Source of the DNA: Thermoleophilia bacterium
GTDB taxonomy: Bacteria; Actinomycetota; Thermoleophilia; UBA2241
Assembly (NCBI GenBank): GCA_041393415.1
Contig: JAWKKE010000001.1
Location: 434,001-498,000 of the forward strand
DNA length: 64,000 nucleotides
Direction: 5' to 3'
In this document: piece by piece, positions 24,532-33,663 of the stretch
Layout: every line of letters starts with the position of its first letter
Position numbering within the stretch: position 1 is the first letter of the stretch
Notes under the pieces: generated by a model
Told to the model about the DNA's origin: nothing
Database searches by the model: none
What the model saw: only the letters and a program-made list of their open reading frames with translations
Program-made: the position numbers and the translations under genes

Positions 24532-26070
24532 TTGGAGCACGCCTTGGCCCTTCTCTTCGACCACCTCAACTTCGCCTACGACAGCTCGCCCACCGATCTG
24601 ATCCACGATCTCACCGCGCACATCCCGACCGGATGGACCGGCGTCGTGGGCGTCAACGGCGCCGGCAAGACGACCCTGCTGGAGCTGGCCACCGGTCGCC
24701 TCACGCCGGTCACGGGAAGCGTGCGCCGGCGCGACCCCGCCGTCTACTGCGCACAACGCACCGACGCCGCGCCGGCAGAGCTGCCACAATTCGCCGCCGA
24801 TCTCGGCGCCCGCGCACACACGTTGCGGCGGCAGCTCGGCGTCGACGACGAATGGTCGGCACGCTGGGCGACCCTCAGCCACGGCGAGCGCAAGCGTGCC
24901 CAGCTCGCCGTGGCCCTGTGGGCAGAGCCAGCCGTTCTCGCCGTCGACGAGCCGACGAACCATCTCGACGAGGATGCCACCCGGCTCATCGCGGCCGCCC
25001 TCAAGGCCTATCGCGGCGTGGGCCTCCTCGTGAGCCACGACCGCGCGCTGCTCGACGCCCTCTGTACGCAGTGCATCTTCTTTGAAGGATCCGGCAGCAT
25101 CCGCCTGCGCCCCGGCAACTACTCCTGCGGCGATGCCGAACGCCAGCGGGAGATCGCGCACGTACGTCGCGAGCACGACGTCGCCGCGGCGGAGCTCAAT
25201 CGCTTACGTCGCGAGCAGACGGCGCGGCGAGCGGCTGCGGACGCCGCCCACGGCAAGCGGTCCGGCCGTGATCTCGAGCGTCACGACAGCGACGGCAGGG
25301 AGCGCCTGCGCCTGGCCATCCTGTCGGGCAAGGACGGCCGAGCCGGGCGCTCCCTCAAGCAGATCGAGCGCCGCGTCGACCGAGCTCGCGAGAGCGTCGA
25401 CGCGCTTAGGCCGCAGAAGCTCGAACACGCGGGGATCTGGCTACATACCGAGCCCAGTCCCCGCGCCACGCTCGTGTCGTTGCCCGGCGGCAGGCTGGAG
25501 CTCGGACCGGGGCGCCAGCTTACCTTCCCGGCACTCGCGCTCGGCCCCACCGATCGCGTGGCCCTCACAGGGCCGAACGGCAGCGGGAAGTCGAGCCTCG
25601 TGCGTCACATCCTCGAGCGGCTGCAGTCACAGCCGCACGGCGTCCCTGCCGAGCGCCTGGTGTACATCCCACAGGAGATCTCCGCCGGGGAATGCGTGGC
25701 GGCGCTCGCCGCCGTCAAAGCCACCGCGGCGCACACACGCGGCCGGCTGATGGCCGTCGTCAGCAGACTGAACTCACAGCCGCAGCGACTGCTCGACAGC
25801 CGGCTCCCCAGCCCCGGCGAGGCGCGCAAGCTCCTCTTCGCCCTTGGTGTCGTGCGCACGCCATACATCGTGATCATGGATGAACCGACCAACCACCTCG
25901 ACCTGCCCGCCATCCAGTGCCTCGAGGATGCCTTGATCGACATCCCCTGCGCGCTGCTCCTCGTGAGTCACGACCGCCGCTTCCTCGGCCGCCTCTGCCA
26001 GACCGAGTGGCGTCTGCGCCCGTCCGGCGACGCCGTGGATCTGGAGGTCAGGCGCCTCGAGGGCCGCTAG
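24532..26070 (+). CDS. ABC-F family ATPase (ribosome-associated type)
   Basis: A 512-residue protein with two ATP-binding cassettes and no membrane part. Cassette 1 has GVNGAGKTT, LSHGERKRAQLA and AVDEPTNHLDEDA; cassette 2 has GPNGSGKSS, a degenerate signature LPSPGEARKLL and MDEPTNHLDLP. The linker between them (about 200-300) is arginine-rich and charged, as in antibiotic-resistance ABC-F proteins, which enter the ribosome to displace drugs. No transporter permease is nearby. The start is probably TTG 24532, with TTG 24544 as alternative, since no ATG or GTG suits. Whether it is a housekeeping EttA-like or a resistance member is undecided; the short linker and unusual signature favour the resistance type. 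Confidence 0.88.
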   Translation: MEHALALLFDHLNFAYDSSPTDLIHDLTAHIPTGWTGVVGVNGAGKTTLLELATGRLTPVTGSVRRRDPAVYCAQRTDAAPAELPQFAADLGARAHTLRRQLGVDDEWSARWATLSHGERKRAQLAVALWAEPAVLAVDEPTNHLDEDATRLIAAALKAYRGVGLLVSHDRALLDALCTQCIFFEGSGSIRLRPGNYSCGDAERQREIAHVRREHDVAAAELNRLRREQTARRAAADAAHGKRSGRDLERHDSDGRERLRLAILSGKDGRAGRSLKQIERRVDRARESVDALRPQKLEHAGIWLHTEPSPRATLVSLPGGRLELGPGRQLTFPALALGPTDRVALTGPNGSGKSSLVRHILERLQSQPHGVPAERLVYIPQEISAGECVAALAAVKATAAHTRGRLMAVVSRLNSQPQRLLDSRLPSPGEARKLLFALGVVRTPYIVIMDEPTNHLDLPAIQCLEDALIDIPCALLLVSHDRRFLGRLCQTEWRLRPSGDAVDLEVRRLEGR

Positions 26071-26145
26071 CGCGCGACCGTCGCCGAGAACTCCCGGACG
26101 GTGACGCAGCGCGTTGTGCCAGACCGAGCTCGGGTAAGCGGCGCG

Positions 26146-27276
26146 TCAGCGCGCCGAGAGGACTTGCGACTCGGCGCGCAGCGCCTCGAGAAAGCGCTCG
26201 TTCTGCTCCCGCGTGCCGACGGTCACGCGAATCCAGGTGGCGAGCCCCCAACCCGCCGCAGGCCGGATGATGACCCCGCGCTGCAAGAGCCGCCGCCAGA
26301 GCTCGACGCTGTCTTCGCCCACGTCGGCGAGCACGAAGTTCGCCTGACTCGGGACCACGCGAAAGCCCATTCGCACGAGCTCGACGGCGAGCAGCTCGCG
26401 TCCGGCGATCGTCTCCGCAACACACGCCTCCATCCAGGCACGATCGGCGAGCGCCGCCGGCCCGGCGACGATCGAGAGGCGGTTCAAGTTGAACGGCTCC
26501 TTGATCGTGTCGAGAAGATGACAGATGCGCGGGCTGACGAGCGCGTAGCCGAGGCGCATGCCCGCGAGCCCGTACGCTTTGGAGAAGGTGCGCAGGACGA
26601 TGAGATTCTCGCGCCCCTCGCGCAGCAGCTCGACGCCATCGACCGCGGCAGGATCGTCGACGAACTCCTGGTAGGCCTGGTCGAGAACCAGCGTCGCGTG
26701 GCCGGGCAGACCGTCGAGAAGCTCGCGCACCGCCGCGGCCGTGACGACCGTGCCGGTTGGGTTGTTGGGGCTGCAGAGCCAGATGAGCTTCGTCCGCGGC
26801 GTTACCGCGGCGCGCACGGCGTCGAGATCGTAGCCGAAGTCGCGCAGCGGGACCGTCACGATCTCGGCGAGCATGAGCTTGCAGGCCTCCGCGTAGCGCC
26901 CGAAGGTGATGTCGGCGACGATCACCTCGTCGCCCGGCTCACAGAAGAGCTGCGGCAGAACCTGAATGATCACCTCGGAGCCGTGGCCGACGAAGACGTG
27001 GTCGGCGGTCAGGCCGTGTGCCGCAGCGATCGCCTCCTTGAGGTCGAAGAAGCTCTGCTCGGGGTACTGCCAGAGGTTGCGCAACTCGGCCGTGATCGCC
27101 GCGAGAGCCTGCGGCGACGGCCCCCAGGCGCTCTCATTGGAGGCCAGCTTGACGACATCGTCGAGACCGAGCTCGCGGCGCACCTGCTCGGTCGTGGTGC
27201 CGGCGACGTACTTCTCGAGCGAGAACACAGCCGGCCGGTAGCAGCCGAGTCGCGGGTCGCACTCGTGGTCGCTCAT
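26146..27276 (-). CDS. hisC: Histidinol-phosphate aminotransferase family protein
   Basis: A 376-residue PLP-dependent class I/II aminotransferase. The PLP lysine is in TFSKAYGLAGMRLGYAL, the substrate and cofactor loop in LCSPNNPTGTVV, and the N-terminal KLASNESAWGPSP is the HisC marker. In histidine synthesis it converts imidazole acetol phosphate to histidinol phosphate; relatives also act on phenylalanine and tyrosine. It is last in an Lrp-dehydrogenase-aminotransferase operon rather than in a his operon, so a broader aromatic or branched-chain amino acid role is plausible. A GGGGG site precedes the ATG. Confidence 0.92.
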   Translation of the reverse strand: MSDHECDPRLGCYRPAVFSLEKYVAGTTTEQVRRELGLDDVVKLASNESAWGPSPQALAAITAELRNLWQYPEQSFFDLKEAIAAAHGLTADHVFVGHGSEVIIQVLPQLFCEPGDEVIVADITFGRYAEACKLMLAEIVTVPLRDFGYDLDAVRAAVTPRTKLIWLCSPNNPTGTVVTAAAVRELLDGLPGHATLVLDQAYQEFVDDPAAVDGVELLREGRENLIVLRTFSKAYGLAGMRLGYALVSPRICHLLDTIKEPFNLNRLSIVAGPAALADRAWMEACVAETIAGRELLAVELVRMGFRVVPSQANFVLADVGEDSVELWRRLLQRGVIIRPAAGWGLATWIRVTVGTREQNERFLEALRAESQVLSAR

Positions 27277-27330
27277 CGTGAACCCCCATCCCGAGTCTCG
27301 CGGCGCCGCCGAGTCGCGGCCCCGCAGGCA

Positions 27331-28344
27331 TCATCGCAACGCATGTGCGCTCTCGCCGCGGAGTCGGCACTGCGGCAGTGACAACACACCAGGATTGCAG
27401 ACATGCTCTGGGGTATCGCCGCGAAGCGCCGTGACGATCTGCCGGCATGCCTTCTCGCGCGCCTCGCGGTCGGCGTGGCGCGACATGAAGGCGGCGTGCG
27501 GCGTGAGGACGACGTTGGGCAGATCGCGCAGCGAATGACGCACCGGCAACGGCTCCGGGTCGACGACGTCCAACCCGGCGCCCGCGATCACACCACGCCG
27601 CAACGCGTCCACAAGCGCATCCGTCTCTACGCAGCCGCCGCGCGCCGTGTTGATCAGGAACGCTGAAGGCCTCATGCGCGCCAGCGCGGCGGCGTCGACG
27701 ATGCCGCGCGTCTCGCTTGTGAGCGCACAGTGCAGCGAGACGATATCGCACGCAAGGACGTCGGCGAGCTCCACCTTCGTAGCGCCGACAACGCGCATGG
27801 CCGCCGCATCGACGTACGGATCGGCTGCCACCACCCGCAAGCCGAATGCTCCGGCGCGCGCAGCCACCGCGCGACCGATGCGGCCCAACCCGATGATGCC
27901 CAGAGTGAGATCGCTGAGTCGTTCGGGCCGCCCCGCCGCCTCGTAGTCCCACTCCCCCGCGCGCACGCTCGCTTGCAGACGGGCGATGTTGCGCCCCAGA
28001 GAGAGCAGAAGGCCGAGCGTGTGATCGGCCACCTCGGCGGTGCAGTAGTCGGGTACGTGCGTGACCACGATGCCGAGCTTGGTCGCGGCATCGAGGTCGA
28101 CGCTGTTGTACCCGGTTGCGAGGTAGGCGATGTGGCGGCAGCGAGTGAGCTCGGCGAGCACGCGCGCCGTCAGCGGCACGTAGGCGGCGAGCAGTGCGTC
28201 GGCGCGTGCGCAATGGGCGACGACGTCGTCCTCGCACGTGCACTCCGAGCGCAGAAACTCAACGGGCAGTCCGGATGCGGCGAAGACCCCGTCTTCGACG
28301 TCACGACCAGACGCCGCCGCATCGGTTTGCACCACGGTGAGCAC
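27331..28344 (-). CDS. D-2-hydroxyacid dehydrogenase (CtBP/phosphoglycerate dehydrogenase-like)
   Basis: A 337-residue NAD(H)-dependent dehydrogenase with the glyoxylate/hydroxypyruvate/phosphoglycerate reductase fold. The Rossmann motif GIIGLGRIGRAVAAR is near residue 150. The catalytic Arg, Glu and His are at NTARGGCVE, DVVDPEPLP and TPHAAFMS. There is no C-terminal ACT domain, so it is not full-length SerA. GTG 28344 begins one base after the Lrp stop, so the two are translationally coupled. Together with the aminotransferase it may convert a 2-oxoacid and an amino acid to a 2-hydroxyacid. Confidence 0.9.
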   Translation of the reverse strand: MLTVVQTDAAASGRDVEDGVFAASGLPVEFLRSECTCEDDVVAHCARADALLAAYVPLTARVLAELTRCRHIAYLATGYNSVDLDAATKLGIVVTHVPDYCTAEVADHTLGLLLSLGRNIARLQASVRAGEWDYEAAGRPERLSDLTLGIIGLGRIGRAVAARAGAFGLRVVAADPYVDAAAMRVVGATKVELADVLACDIVSLHCALTSETRGIVDAAALARMRPSAFLINTARGGCVETDALVDALRRGVIAGAGLDVVDPEPLPVRHSLRDLPNVVLTPHAAFMSRHADREAREKACRQIVTALRGDTPEHVCNPGVLSLPQCRLRGESAHALR

Positions 28345-28345
28345 G

Positions 28346-28918
28346 TTACGCGTCCGTATCCCCGGCCTCGCCGAGGTCTCCGACGGGGACTCGTCCGACG
28401 TCCTCGCCCTCCCACATGTAGTTGAACTTCTCAGTGCGCAGAACGTGCCATGTCTCCGTGGCGAGGATGCCGTCGAGGTTCTCGAGTTCGTCGTTGAGGA
28501 AACGGAAGAGACCCTCGGTGTCGGGGAGAAAGGCCTCGATCATCAGGTCGTAGCTGCCCGTGAGGTAGCCAACGTAGGCCACGCACTCCATAGCAGCCAG
28601 CTTGTGGCCCACCTCGAGCACCTGACCGCGGGCCACCCGAATGCCGATGACGGCATCTATCGGGAACCCGATGGGCGCCGGATTGATGCGCGCCACCACG
28701 AAGATGGCGCCGCTGCGCACGAGACGCTGCACCCGTTTGCGCACAGTGGGCTCCGAGACGCCGACATGACGCGCTACTTCAGCGTAGCTCATGCGCCCGT
28801 CGCGGCGTAGCAGGCGCACGATACGTCGATCGACCTCGTCGAGCTTGACGCTGCCGCGCGGCGCACTGCCGTGACGGATCACGGAGTGGTCTTGACTGCT
28901 CTCAAAGTCGTCCGACAT
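28346..28918 (-). CDS. Lrp/AsnC-family transcriptional regulator
   Basis: A 190-residue feast/famine regulator. The N-terminal 25 residues are unusual and polar. The AsnC winged helix-turn-helix follows (LDEVDRRIVRLLRRDGRMSYAEVARHVGVSEPTVRKRVQRL) and then the RAM ligand-binding domain (GYLTGSYDLMIEAFLPD). It senses an amino acid or small effector. It is first in an operon with a hydroxyacid dehydrogenase and HisC-like aminotransferase and diverges from a peptide-binding protein, so it probably controls both directions from the 149-bp gap between them. Confidence 0.93.
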   Translation of the reverse strand: MSDDFESSQDHSVIRHGSAPRGSVKLDEVDRRIVRLLRRDGRMSYAEVARHVGVSEPTVRKRVQRLVRSGAIFVVARINPAPIGFPIDAVIGIRVARGQVLEVGHKLAAMECVAYVGYLTGSYDLMIEAFLPDTEGLFRFLNDELENLDGILATETWHVLRTEKFNYMWEGEDVGRVPVGDLGEAGDTDA

Positions 28919-29004
28919 GACCGTAACCCTAACAGTGCGTCGTCAAGCATTCAAGAAATCAAAACTGAACGGCCGATTATCTTTAGAATCCGTCGCCGAC
29001 GCTC

Positions 29005-29033
29005 TTGTCAGACTACGAAACCGGTGGTAGTGT
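29005..29033 (+). promoter_or_regulatory. Promoter of the peptide-binding protein gene
   Basis: TTGTCA (29005-29010) is separated by 17 bp from TAGTGT (29028-29033). The start codon follows 34 bp further, with a ribosome site between. It lies in the Lrp divergent region, so Lrp may bind over or near it. Confidence 0.5.
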
Positions 29034-29067
29034 CCACGCGGCAGGGACACGCACGAGGGAGACAACC

Positions 29068-30711
29068 GTGAGCGACCACCAAGGTTTTTCGGGAGGCAGT
29101 CTCGAGAGGCTCAACGCCTTCATTCAGCAACGACCCGTCACACGCCGCCAGGCACTCAAGGGTGCTGCCGCGATTGCCGGCCTCGCGGCGCTCGGGCCGC
29201 TCGCCTCGGCCTGCGGCTCGAGCGGCACCTCGACGACGGCATCACCGTCCGTCGCGGCCTCGCCCAAGATGGGTGGGCACATCCGCTCCGGCGTCAGTGG
29301 CGGCAGCGCCAAAGACACCCTCGACGTCGCGGTGGCGTACTACAGCGAGCCGGAGATCGCCATGTCGTGGCAGCTCTACGACAGCCTCCTCGGCTTCGAT
29401 CCCGACCACAATCTCATCAACCTCTTGGCGGAGGAGTGGGAGGCCAACGCCGACGCCACCGAGTTCACGGTGCGACTCAAGTCGGGCCTCGAGTTCCACA
29501 ACGGCAAGTCGGTGACCGCCGACGACGTCGTCTTCACGTTCGAGCGGCTGCTCGACCCCAAGACCGGCGCGGCGGGAGCCGACCTCTTGAGCGATCTCAA
29601 GTCGGGCAACACGAAGAAGATGGACGACCTCACGGTTCGCTTCACACTCGAGAAGCCGAACGCCATCTTCTGGGAGGCCTTGGCCTTCTTCCCCAACGGC
29701 ATCGTGCCCGAGGGGTACGCGCCGAAGGGCGGCAAGGGCGCCATCGGAACGGGTCCCTGGATCATCGACAACTTCAGCCCGGGCGACCAAGCCGTGTTCA
29801 AGCCCAATCCGAACTACTGGGGCGAGGGACCGTACGCCGAGAAGTTGACCATGATCCAGTTCCCGGACTCCACGGCGCGCCTCAACGCCCTCCTCGGCGG
29901 CACCGTCGACCACATCGACCTCGTCGAAGGCGGCCAAGCCAGCGTCATCCAGGCGAACCCCGACTTCACCCTCCTCGAGGCGAAGTCGGGCGGCTGGGAG
30001 CCCATCACGATGCGCATCGACGCCAAGCCCTTCGACGACGTGCGTGTCCGCCAGGCGTTCAGGCTGATCGCCGACCGCCAGCAGATGATCGACCAGGCCC
30101 TGGGTGGGTTCGGCTGGCTCGGCAACGACATGTACGCGCCGTACGATCCGGGCTACCCGACAGATCTGCCGCAACGCACGCCGGACATCGAGCAGGCCAT
30201 CTCGCTGCTCAAGCAGGCGGGCTACGACAACGATCTGACCGTCCAGTTCATCACCTCGGAGGCGATCGGCGCCGGGCACGTGCCCGCCGCACAGGTCTTT
30301 GCCGAGCAGGCCAAGGCGGCCGGTGTCACCGTCAACGTCAAGAAGGTGGATCCCAACGCCTTCTGGGACGGCTACGGCACATACGTGTTCTCGCAGGATT
30401 ACTGGGGCACGCGCAACTTCCTCGCCCAGACGACGCTCAGCACGCAGCCGAACGCTCCTTACAACGAGAGCCACTGGAAGGATGCCGAGTGGCAGGCGCT
30501 CGTCGACGAGGCGTTCAAGACGTCGGACGAGACCAAGCGCAACGAGCTCGTCAAACAGGCCATGACGATCGAGTACGAGCGCGGCGGCTACATCGTGTGG
30601 CAGCACAACGTCCTGCTCGACGCCTACAGCAACAAGCTCACCGGCGTCATCCCGGACACTTGGGGCCAGTCCGCCTGCAAGAACCGTTACAACCTGATGT
30701 ACTTCACCTGA
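29068..30711 (+). CDS. Tat-exported ABC transporter substrate-binding protein, peptide/dipeptide type
   Basis: A 547-residue SBP_bac_5 (DppA/OppA-like) binding protein. The signal peptide has a twin-arginine motif TRRQALKG (residues 25-32), a hydrophobic run and a degenerate lipobox ending at C49, so it should be exported folded and probably lipid-anchored. The mature domain shows YDSLLGFDPDHNLINLLAEEW, LKSGLEFHNGKSVTADDVVFTFERLL and GTGPWIIDNFSPGDQ. The GTG at 29068 is chosen for GAGGGAG upstream. No permease or ATPase genes follow; transport partners are elsewhere or missing. Peptides or opine-like compounds are likely ligands. Confidence 0.92.
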   Translation: MSDHQGFSGGSLERLNAFIQQRPVTRRQALKGAAAIAGLAALGPLASACGSSGTSTTASPSVAASPKMGGHIRSGVSGGSAKDTLDVAVAYYSEPEIAMSWQLYDSLLGFDPDHNLINLLAEEWEANADATEFTVRLKSGLEFHNGKSVTADDVVFTFERLLDPKTGAAGADLLSDLKSGNTKKMDDLTVRFTLEKPNAIFWEALAFFPNGIVPEGYAPKGGKGAIGTGPWIIDNFSPGDQAVFKPNPNYWGEGPYAEKLTMIQFPDSTARLNALLGGTVDHIDLVEGGQASVIQANPDFTLLEAKSGGWEPITMRIDAKPFDDVRVRQAFRLIADRQQMIDQALGGFGWLGNDMYAPYDPGYPTDLPQRTPDIEQAISLLKQAGYDNDLTVQFITSEAIGAGHVPAAQVFAEQAKAAGVTVNVKKVDPNAFWDGYGTYVFSQDYWGTRNFLAQTTLSTQPNAPYNESHWKDAEWQALVDEAFKTSDETKRNELVKQAMTIEYERGGYIVWQHNVLLDAYSNKLTGVIPDTWGQSACKNRYNLMYFT

Positions 30712-30727
30712 GTCGTTTCGATGTGAC

Positions 30728-30758
30728 GCGCCGGCCGCATCCCGCGGCTGGCCGGCGC
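30728..30758 (+). terminator. Hairpin after the substrate-binding protein gene
   Basis: GCGCCGGCC pairs with GGCCGGCGC across a 13-base loop, starting 16 bp after the stop codon. There is no U-tract, as is common in GC-rich actinobacteria. Confidence 0.5.
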
Positions 30759-30777
30759 AAGCCGAACGCACGGAGCT

Positions 30778-30818
30778 GAGGGCCGGCCGGGGTGCCTGAT
30801 ACACCCCGGCCGGCCCTC
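30778..30818 (+). terminator. Second, very strong hairpin before the nitroreductase
   Basis: Two perfectly complementary arms of 17 bases (30778-30794 and 30802-30818) flank a seven-base loop, followed by a pyrimidine-rich CCTATTCC. The pair of hairpins makes this an efficient stop for the binding-protein transcript, unless it forms on the nitroreductase leader. Confidence 0.65.
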
Positions 30819-30881
30819 CCTATTCCCGGCGATGGTGGCATCGACGCAGTCGCCGGCGAGACGAACAAGGAGAACGGCAGC

Positions 30882-31544
30882 ATGGACTTCGAGAGCGTCA
30901 TCCATGGGCGGCGGAGCATTCGAGCCTACAAGCCGGAGCCGGTCAGCGAGCAGGTCGTGCGCGAGATCCTCGACCAAGCGCGCTGGACCCCCTCATGGCG
31001 CAACACGCAGGCCTGGAGCGTGTGGGTCGTGATGGACGAGGCGCTGTCGCGTCTCAGGGCCGAGTTCCAAGCGGCGATCGCCGACGGCGCACCGACCGGT
31101 CTCGATCTGCGAACGACAACCGAGTGGCCGGCGGCGTGTTCGCTACGCACGGCGCAACTCATGGCGACCCGTGCCGCCTCACTGGAGGCCGCCGGCGAGC
31201 CCTCGGATCCGGCGGCCGCGCTCGAACGCATGGCGAACTTCTTCGGCGCACCGTGCCTGATCGTGGTCGGCTTCGACGACTGTCTCGCCGAGGCCTACGC
31301 GAGTTACGACATCGGCGCCTTCGTACAGAGCGTCTGCCTCGCCGCCCACAACAGAGGGCTCGGCACCTGCATCGCCGCCACAATCGTCCGCTATCCGGAT
31401 CTGCTACGACGCCTCCTGCCCGGCGCCGAGAACACCCGCATGGTCATCGCCGTAACGCTCGGCGTCCCCGATCTTGAGGCTGCCGCCAACACATTCGTGC
31501 GCGCGCGGGCAGATCTGGACGAGTTCGTTTCCTGGGTGAGGTAG
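30882..31544 (+). CDS. Nitroreductase family protein
   Basis: A 220-residue FMN-dependent nitroreductase. GRRSIRAYKPEPVSEQVVREILDQARWTPSWRNTQAW at the N-terminus holds the FMN-binding arginine region and the typical S-x-x-N-x-Q-x-W spacing; LGTCIAATIVRYPDLLR and VIAVTLGVP close the fold. Members reduce nitroaromatics, quinones or flavins with NAD(P)H; some act on natural products. ATG 30882 is chosen for AAGGAGAAC. It stands alone between two hairpins and the convergent mobA gene. Confidence 0.88.
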   Translation: MDFESVIHGRRSIRAYKPEPVSEQVVREILDQARWTPSWRNTQAWSVWVVMDEALSRLRAEFQAAIADGAPTGLDLRTTTEWPAACSLRTAQLMATRAASLEAAGEPSDPAAALERMANFFGAPCLIVVGFDDCLAEAYASYDIGAFVQSVCLAAHNRGLGTCIAATIVRYPDLLRRLLPGAENTRMVIAVTLGVPDLEAAANTFVRARADLDEFVSWVR

Positions 31545-31586
31545 GGCTCCGCGCCCGCTCGCCGGCTCTGCGCGCGCAGGCGGCTG

Positions 31587-32564
31587 TCAGTAGTCTCGCA
31601 GCGAGTTCAACCTCGCGATGAGGAAGCGCGCCGGGCCGACGGCGTCGCCGGCGGCGAAGCGCGCCTCGTGCCGCCCGGCGCCGACGGCGACCGAAACCCC
31701 AATCCCGGCACGACCCGCCGACACTCGATGTGGCAGATCCGCCGACCTGTCCAGAGCAAGGACGATGTCGGCGCGGCCGACCACGGGGGCGCACCCGCCC
31801 AGGGCTTGGTCGGCCGCCGACCAAGCTGAACCGCCGGGAACAGAACCGGCGACACGCAGACCGAAGCGAACGAGCTCCTCGCGCAGAACCGGAGCGAACT
31901 CGCCGGCAGCGCTGCCCACCAGAGCGACCGCCGCCGGCGCAGTCACGGCATCGCGCGGCGCCAGGTCAACTAGCGCACGCGCGCGCTCGAAGTCCTCGCG
32001 CGTGTTGACGTTGCGAAACACGTCGTCGCCGGAGAACGGCACCTCAGCGACCGTCACGCGCGACAGCAAGGCGCGCAGGCGGTGCTCGCCGCAGCCGAGC
32101 AGGTCGCGCATCGCCGGTAGGCACGCCGGCTGGTATACGGCGAAGGTCGGCTCGTAACGGCCACTCACCACAGGCAGCGCCAGATCTCGCCCGGCGGCGG
32201 CAGCGAGCACACGCTCGAGCGCCGCAGCATCGGGGCGGGCAAGATCGACCGCCATGGCGAACACCGGCTTCTGCACCGCGGTGAGCACGGTGGCGATACC
32301 GGCCAGCGGCGACCTCCCCGGACACGCATCGAGCACGATCTCCACCGCCTCCGCATCCCCGAAATCGATGTGGCCGCCTTCGGCAAGCGAGACGACGACG
32401 CGCGCGAACCGCTCCCGCAGGAAGTCCAGGTTACGGCGCAGCAGCGACTGTCCGTGGAGCACGAGGTATCGCTTGTCCAGACTCAGCCGCTTGCCGCTTC
32501 CGCCGGCGAGCAAGACACCAACCACATCCGCGGCGCCCGGATCGGACCCGGTCACACCCGGCAT
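31587..32564 (-). CDS. mobA: MobA-like molybdenum cofactor guanylyltransferase with C-terminal extension
   Basis: The N-terminal 200 residues are a MobA-type nucleotidyltransferase that would join GMP to molybdopterin: VVGVLLAGGSGKRLSLDKRYLVL (GTP and metal site), AMAVDLARPD and FRNVNTREDFERA. A further 115 residues (AVALVGSAAGEFAPVLREEL onward) are not in ordinary MobA and carry no motif I know; they may be a second binding domain. Total length 325 residues against about 200. Start ATG 32564 is supported by AAGGA. The stop of modC lies ten bases upstream, so it is the last gene of the modABC operon. Confidence 0.85.
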   Translation of the reverse strand: MPGVTGSDPGAADVVGVLLAGGSGKRLSLDKRYLVLHGQSLLRRNLDFLRERFARVVVSLAEGGHIDFGDAEAVEIVLDACPGRSPLAGIATVLTAVQKPVFAMAVDLARPDAAALERVLAAAAGRDLALPVVSGRYEPTFAVYQPACLPAMRDLLGCGEHRLRALLSRVTVAEVPFSGDDVFRNVNTREDFERARALVDLAPRDAVTAPAAVALVGSAAGEFAPVLREELVRFGLRVAGSVPGGSAWSAADQALGGCAPVVGRADIVLALDRSADLPHRVSAGRAGIGVSVAVGAGRHEARFAAGDAVGPARFLIARLNSLRDY

Positions 32565-32574
32565 CGAGCGTTCC

Positions 32575-33630
32575 TTACGCGCTGTAGACATCGACCTCGG
32601 CCGCCTTGACCGACGCCCACACGATGCCGCCGTCGGCGAGCTCGAGCTCATTCACGGCGGCGGCCGTAACCTCCGCAACAAGCGGTACGGATCCGGAGAT
32701 GCGCACGCGCACACGGTCTCCGGACGCATCGAGTGTATCCGGCGTGCCTTGCCACACATTGCGCGACGAACCTTCCGGGGGACGCCTGTGCAGCACGACC
32801 GCCCGTGGATGCACGACGGCGAACACCTCGCCGCTCAGACCCTCGTCGGCAGCCACGAGATGGCGGTCTTCAGCCAAGCGAATCACACCGCTCGTGATCT
32901 CTCCACGAAAGAGGTTAAGTCCGACGAGGTCGGCAACGTAGTGAGACCGCGGTTGGGCGCACACCTCTGCCGGCGACCCGGTCTGCGTCACCCGTCCGTG
33001 TTCCAGCACGACAAGCCTATCCGCAAGAGAGACAGCTTCGACCGGATCGTGCGTCACAACGAGACACGTGCCGCCGAACGACTTGAGGTGACTGCGCAAC
33101 TCACGGCGCAGCTCCGTGCGAGCACCGGCATCCAGAGCCGCCAGCGGCTCGTCGAGCAGCAGGACCGCCGGATCGCGAGCCAGAGAGCGCGCCAGAGCCA
33201 CACGCTGCGCCTGACCTCCCGACAGCGTCCGCGGCCTCACTCGCTGCACGTCGGCGAGCCCCACCCGTGTGAGCCAATCGGCCGCCACACGACGCGCCTC
33301 GGCTCGCGTTGCGCCGCGGGCGCGCGGGCCGAAAGCGACGTTGTCGAGCGCCGAGAGATGCGGGAAGAGGACATAGTCTTGGAAGAGCATGCCCACGGAC
33401 CGGCGCTCCGGCGACACACGCACACCCGCGGCAACATCCTCGAGAACCGCCCCGTTGAGCTCAACGCGGCCGCCGTCCAGAGACACGAGTCCGGCGAGGG
33501 CGCGCAAGAGCGTCGTCTTCCCGGCACCGTTCGGGCCGAGAAGCACGACGACCTCCCCATCGGCGATCTCCAGCCGCACGTCGACGGAGAGCGTCCCCCG
33601 CCGCACTCGCACCTCAGCGGTGAGACTCAT
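32575..33630 (-). CDS. modC: Molybdate ABC transporter ATP-binding protein
   Basis: A 351-residue ABC ATPase. Walker A is GPNGAGKTT (about residue 35), the signature LSGGQAQRVALAR, Walker B LLLDEPLAALDA, then the H-loop VTHDPVEA. A C-terminal TOBE/MOP-like beta domain (VRVRISGSVPLVAEVTAAAVNEL) that may bind molybdate is present. It energises uptake through ModB. The gene sits 33 bp after modB. The upstream frame of the neighbour codes nothing else. Confidence 0.94.
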   Translation of the reverse strand: MSLTAEVRVRRGTLSVDVRLEIADGEVVVLLGPNGAGKTTLLRALAGLVSLDGGRVELNGAVLEDVAAGVRVSPERRSVGMLFQDYVLFPHLSALDNVAFGPRARGATRAEARRVAADWLTRVGLADVQRVRPRTLSGGQAQRVALARSLARDPAVLLLDEPLAALDAGARTELRRELRSHLKSFGGTCLVVTHDPVEAVSLADRLVVLEHGRVTQTGSPAEVCAQPRSHYVADLVGLNLFRGEITSGVIRLAEDRHLVAADEGLSGEVFAVVHPRAVVLHRRPPEGSSRNVWQGTPDTLDASGDRVRVRISGSVPLVAEVTAAAVNELELADGGIVWASVKAAEVDVYSA

Positions 33631-33663
33631 CGGCCATTCGCCTCCATCTCTCCCGTGCGACGG

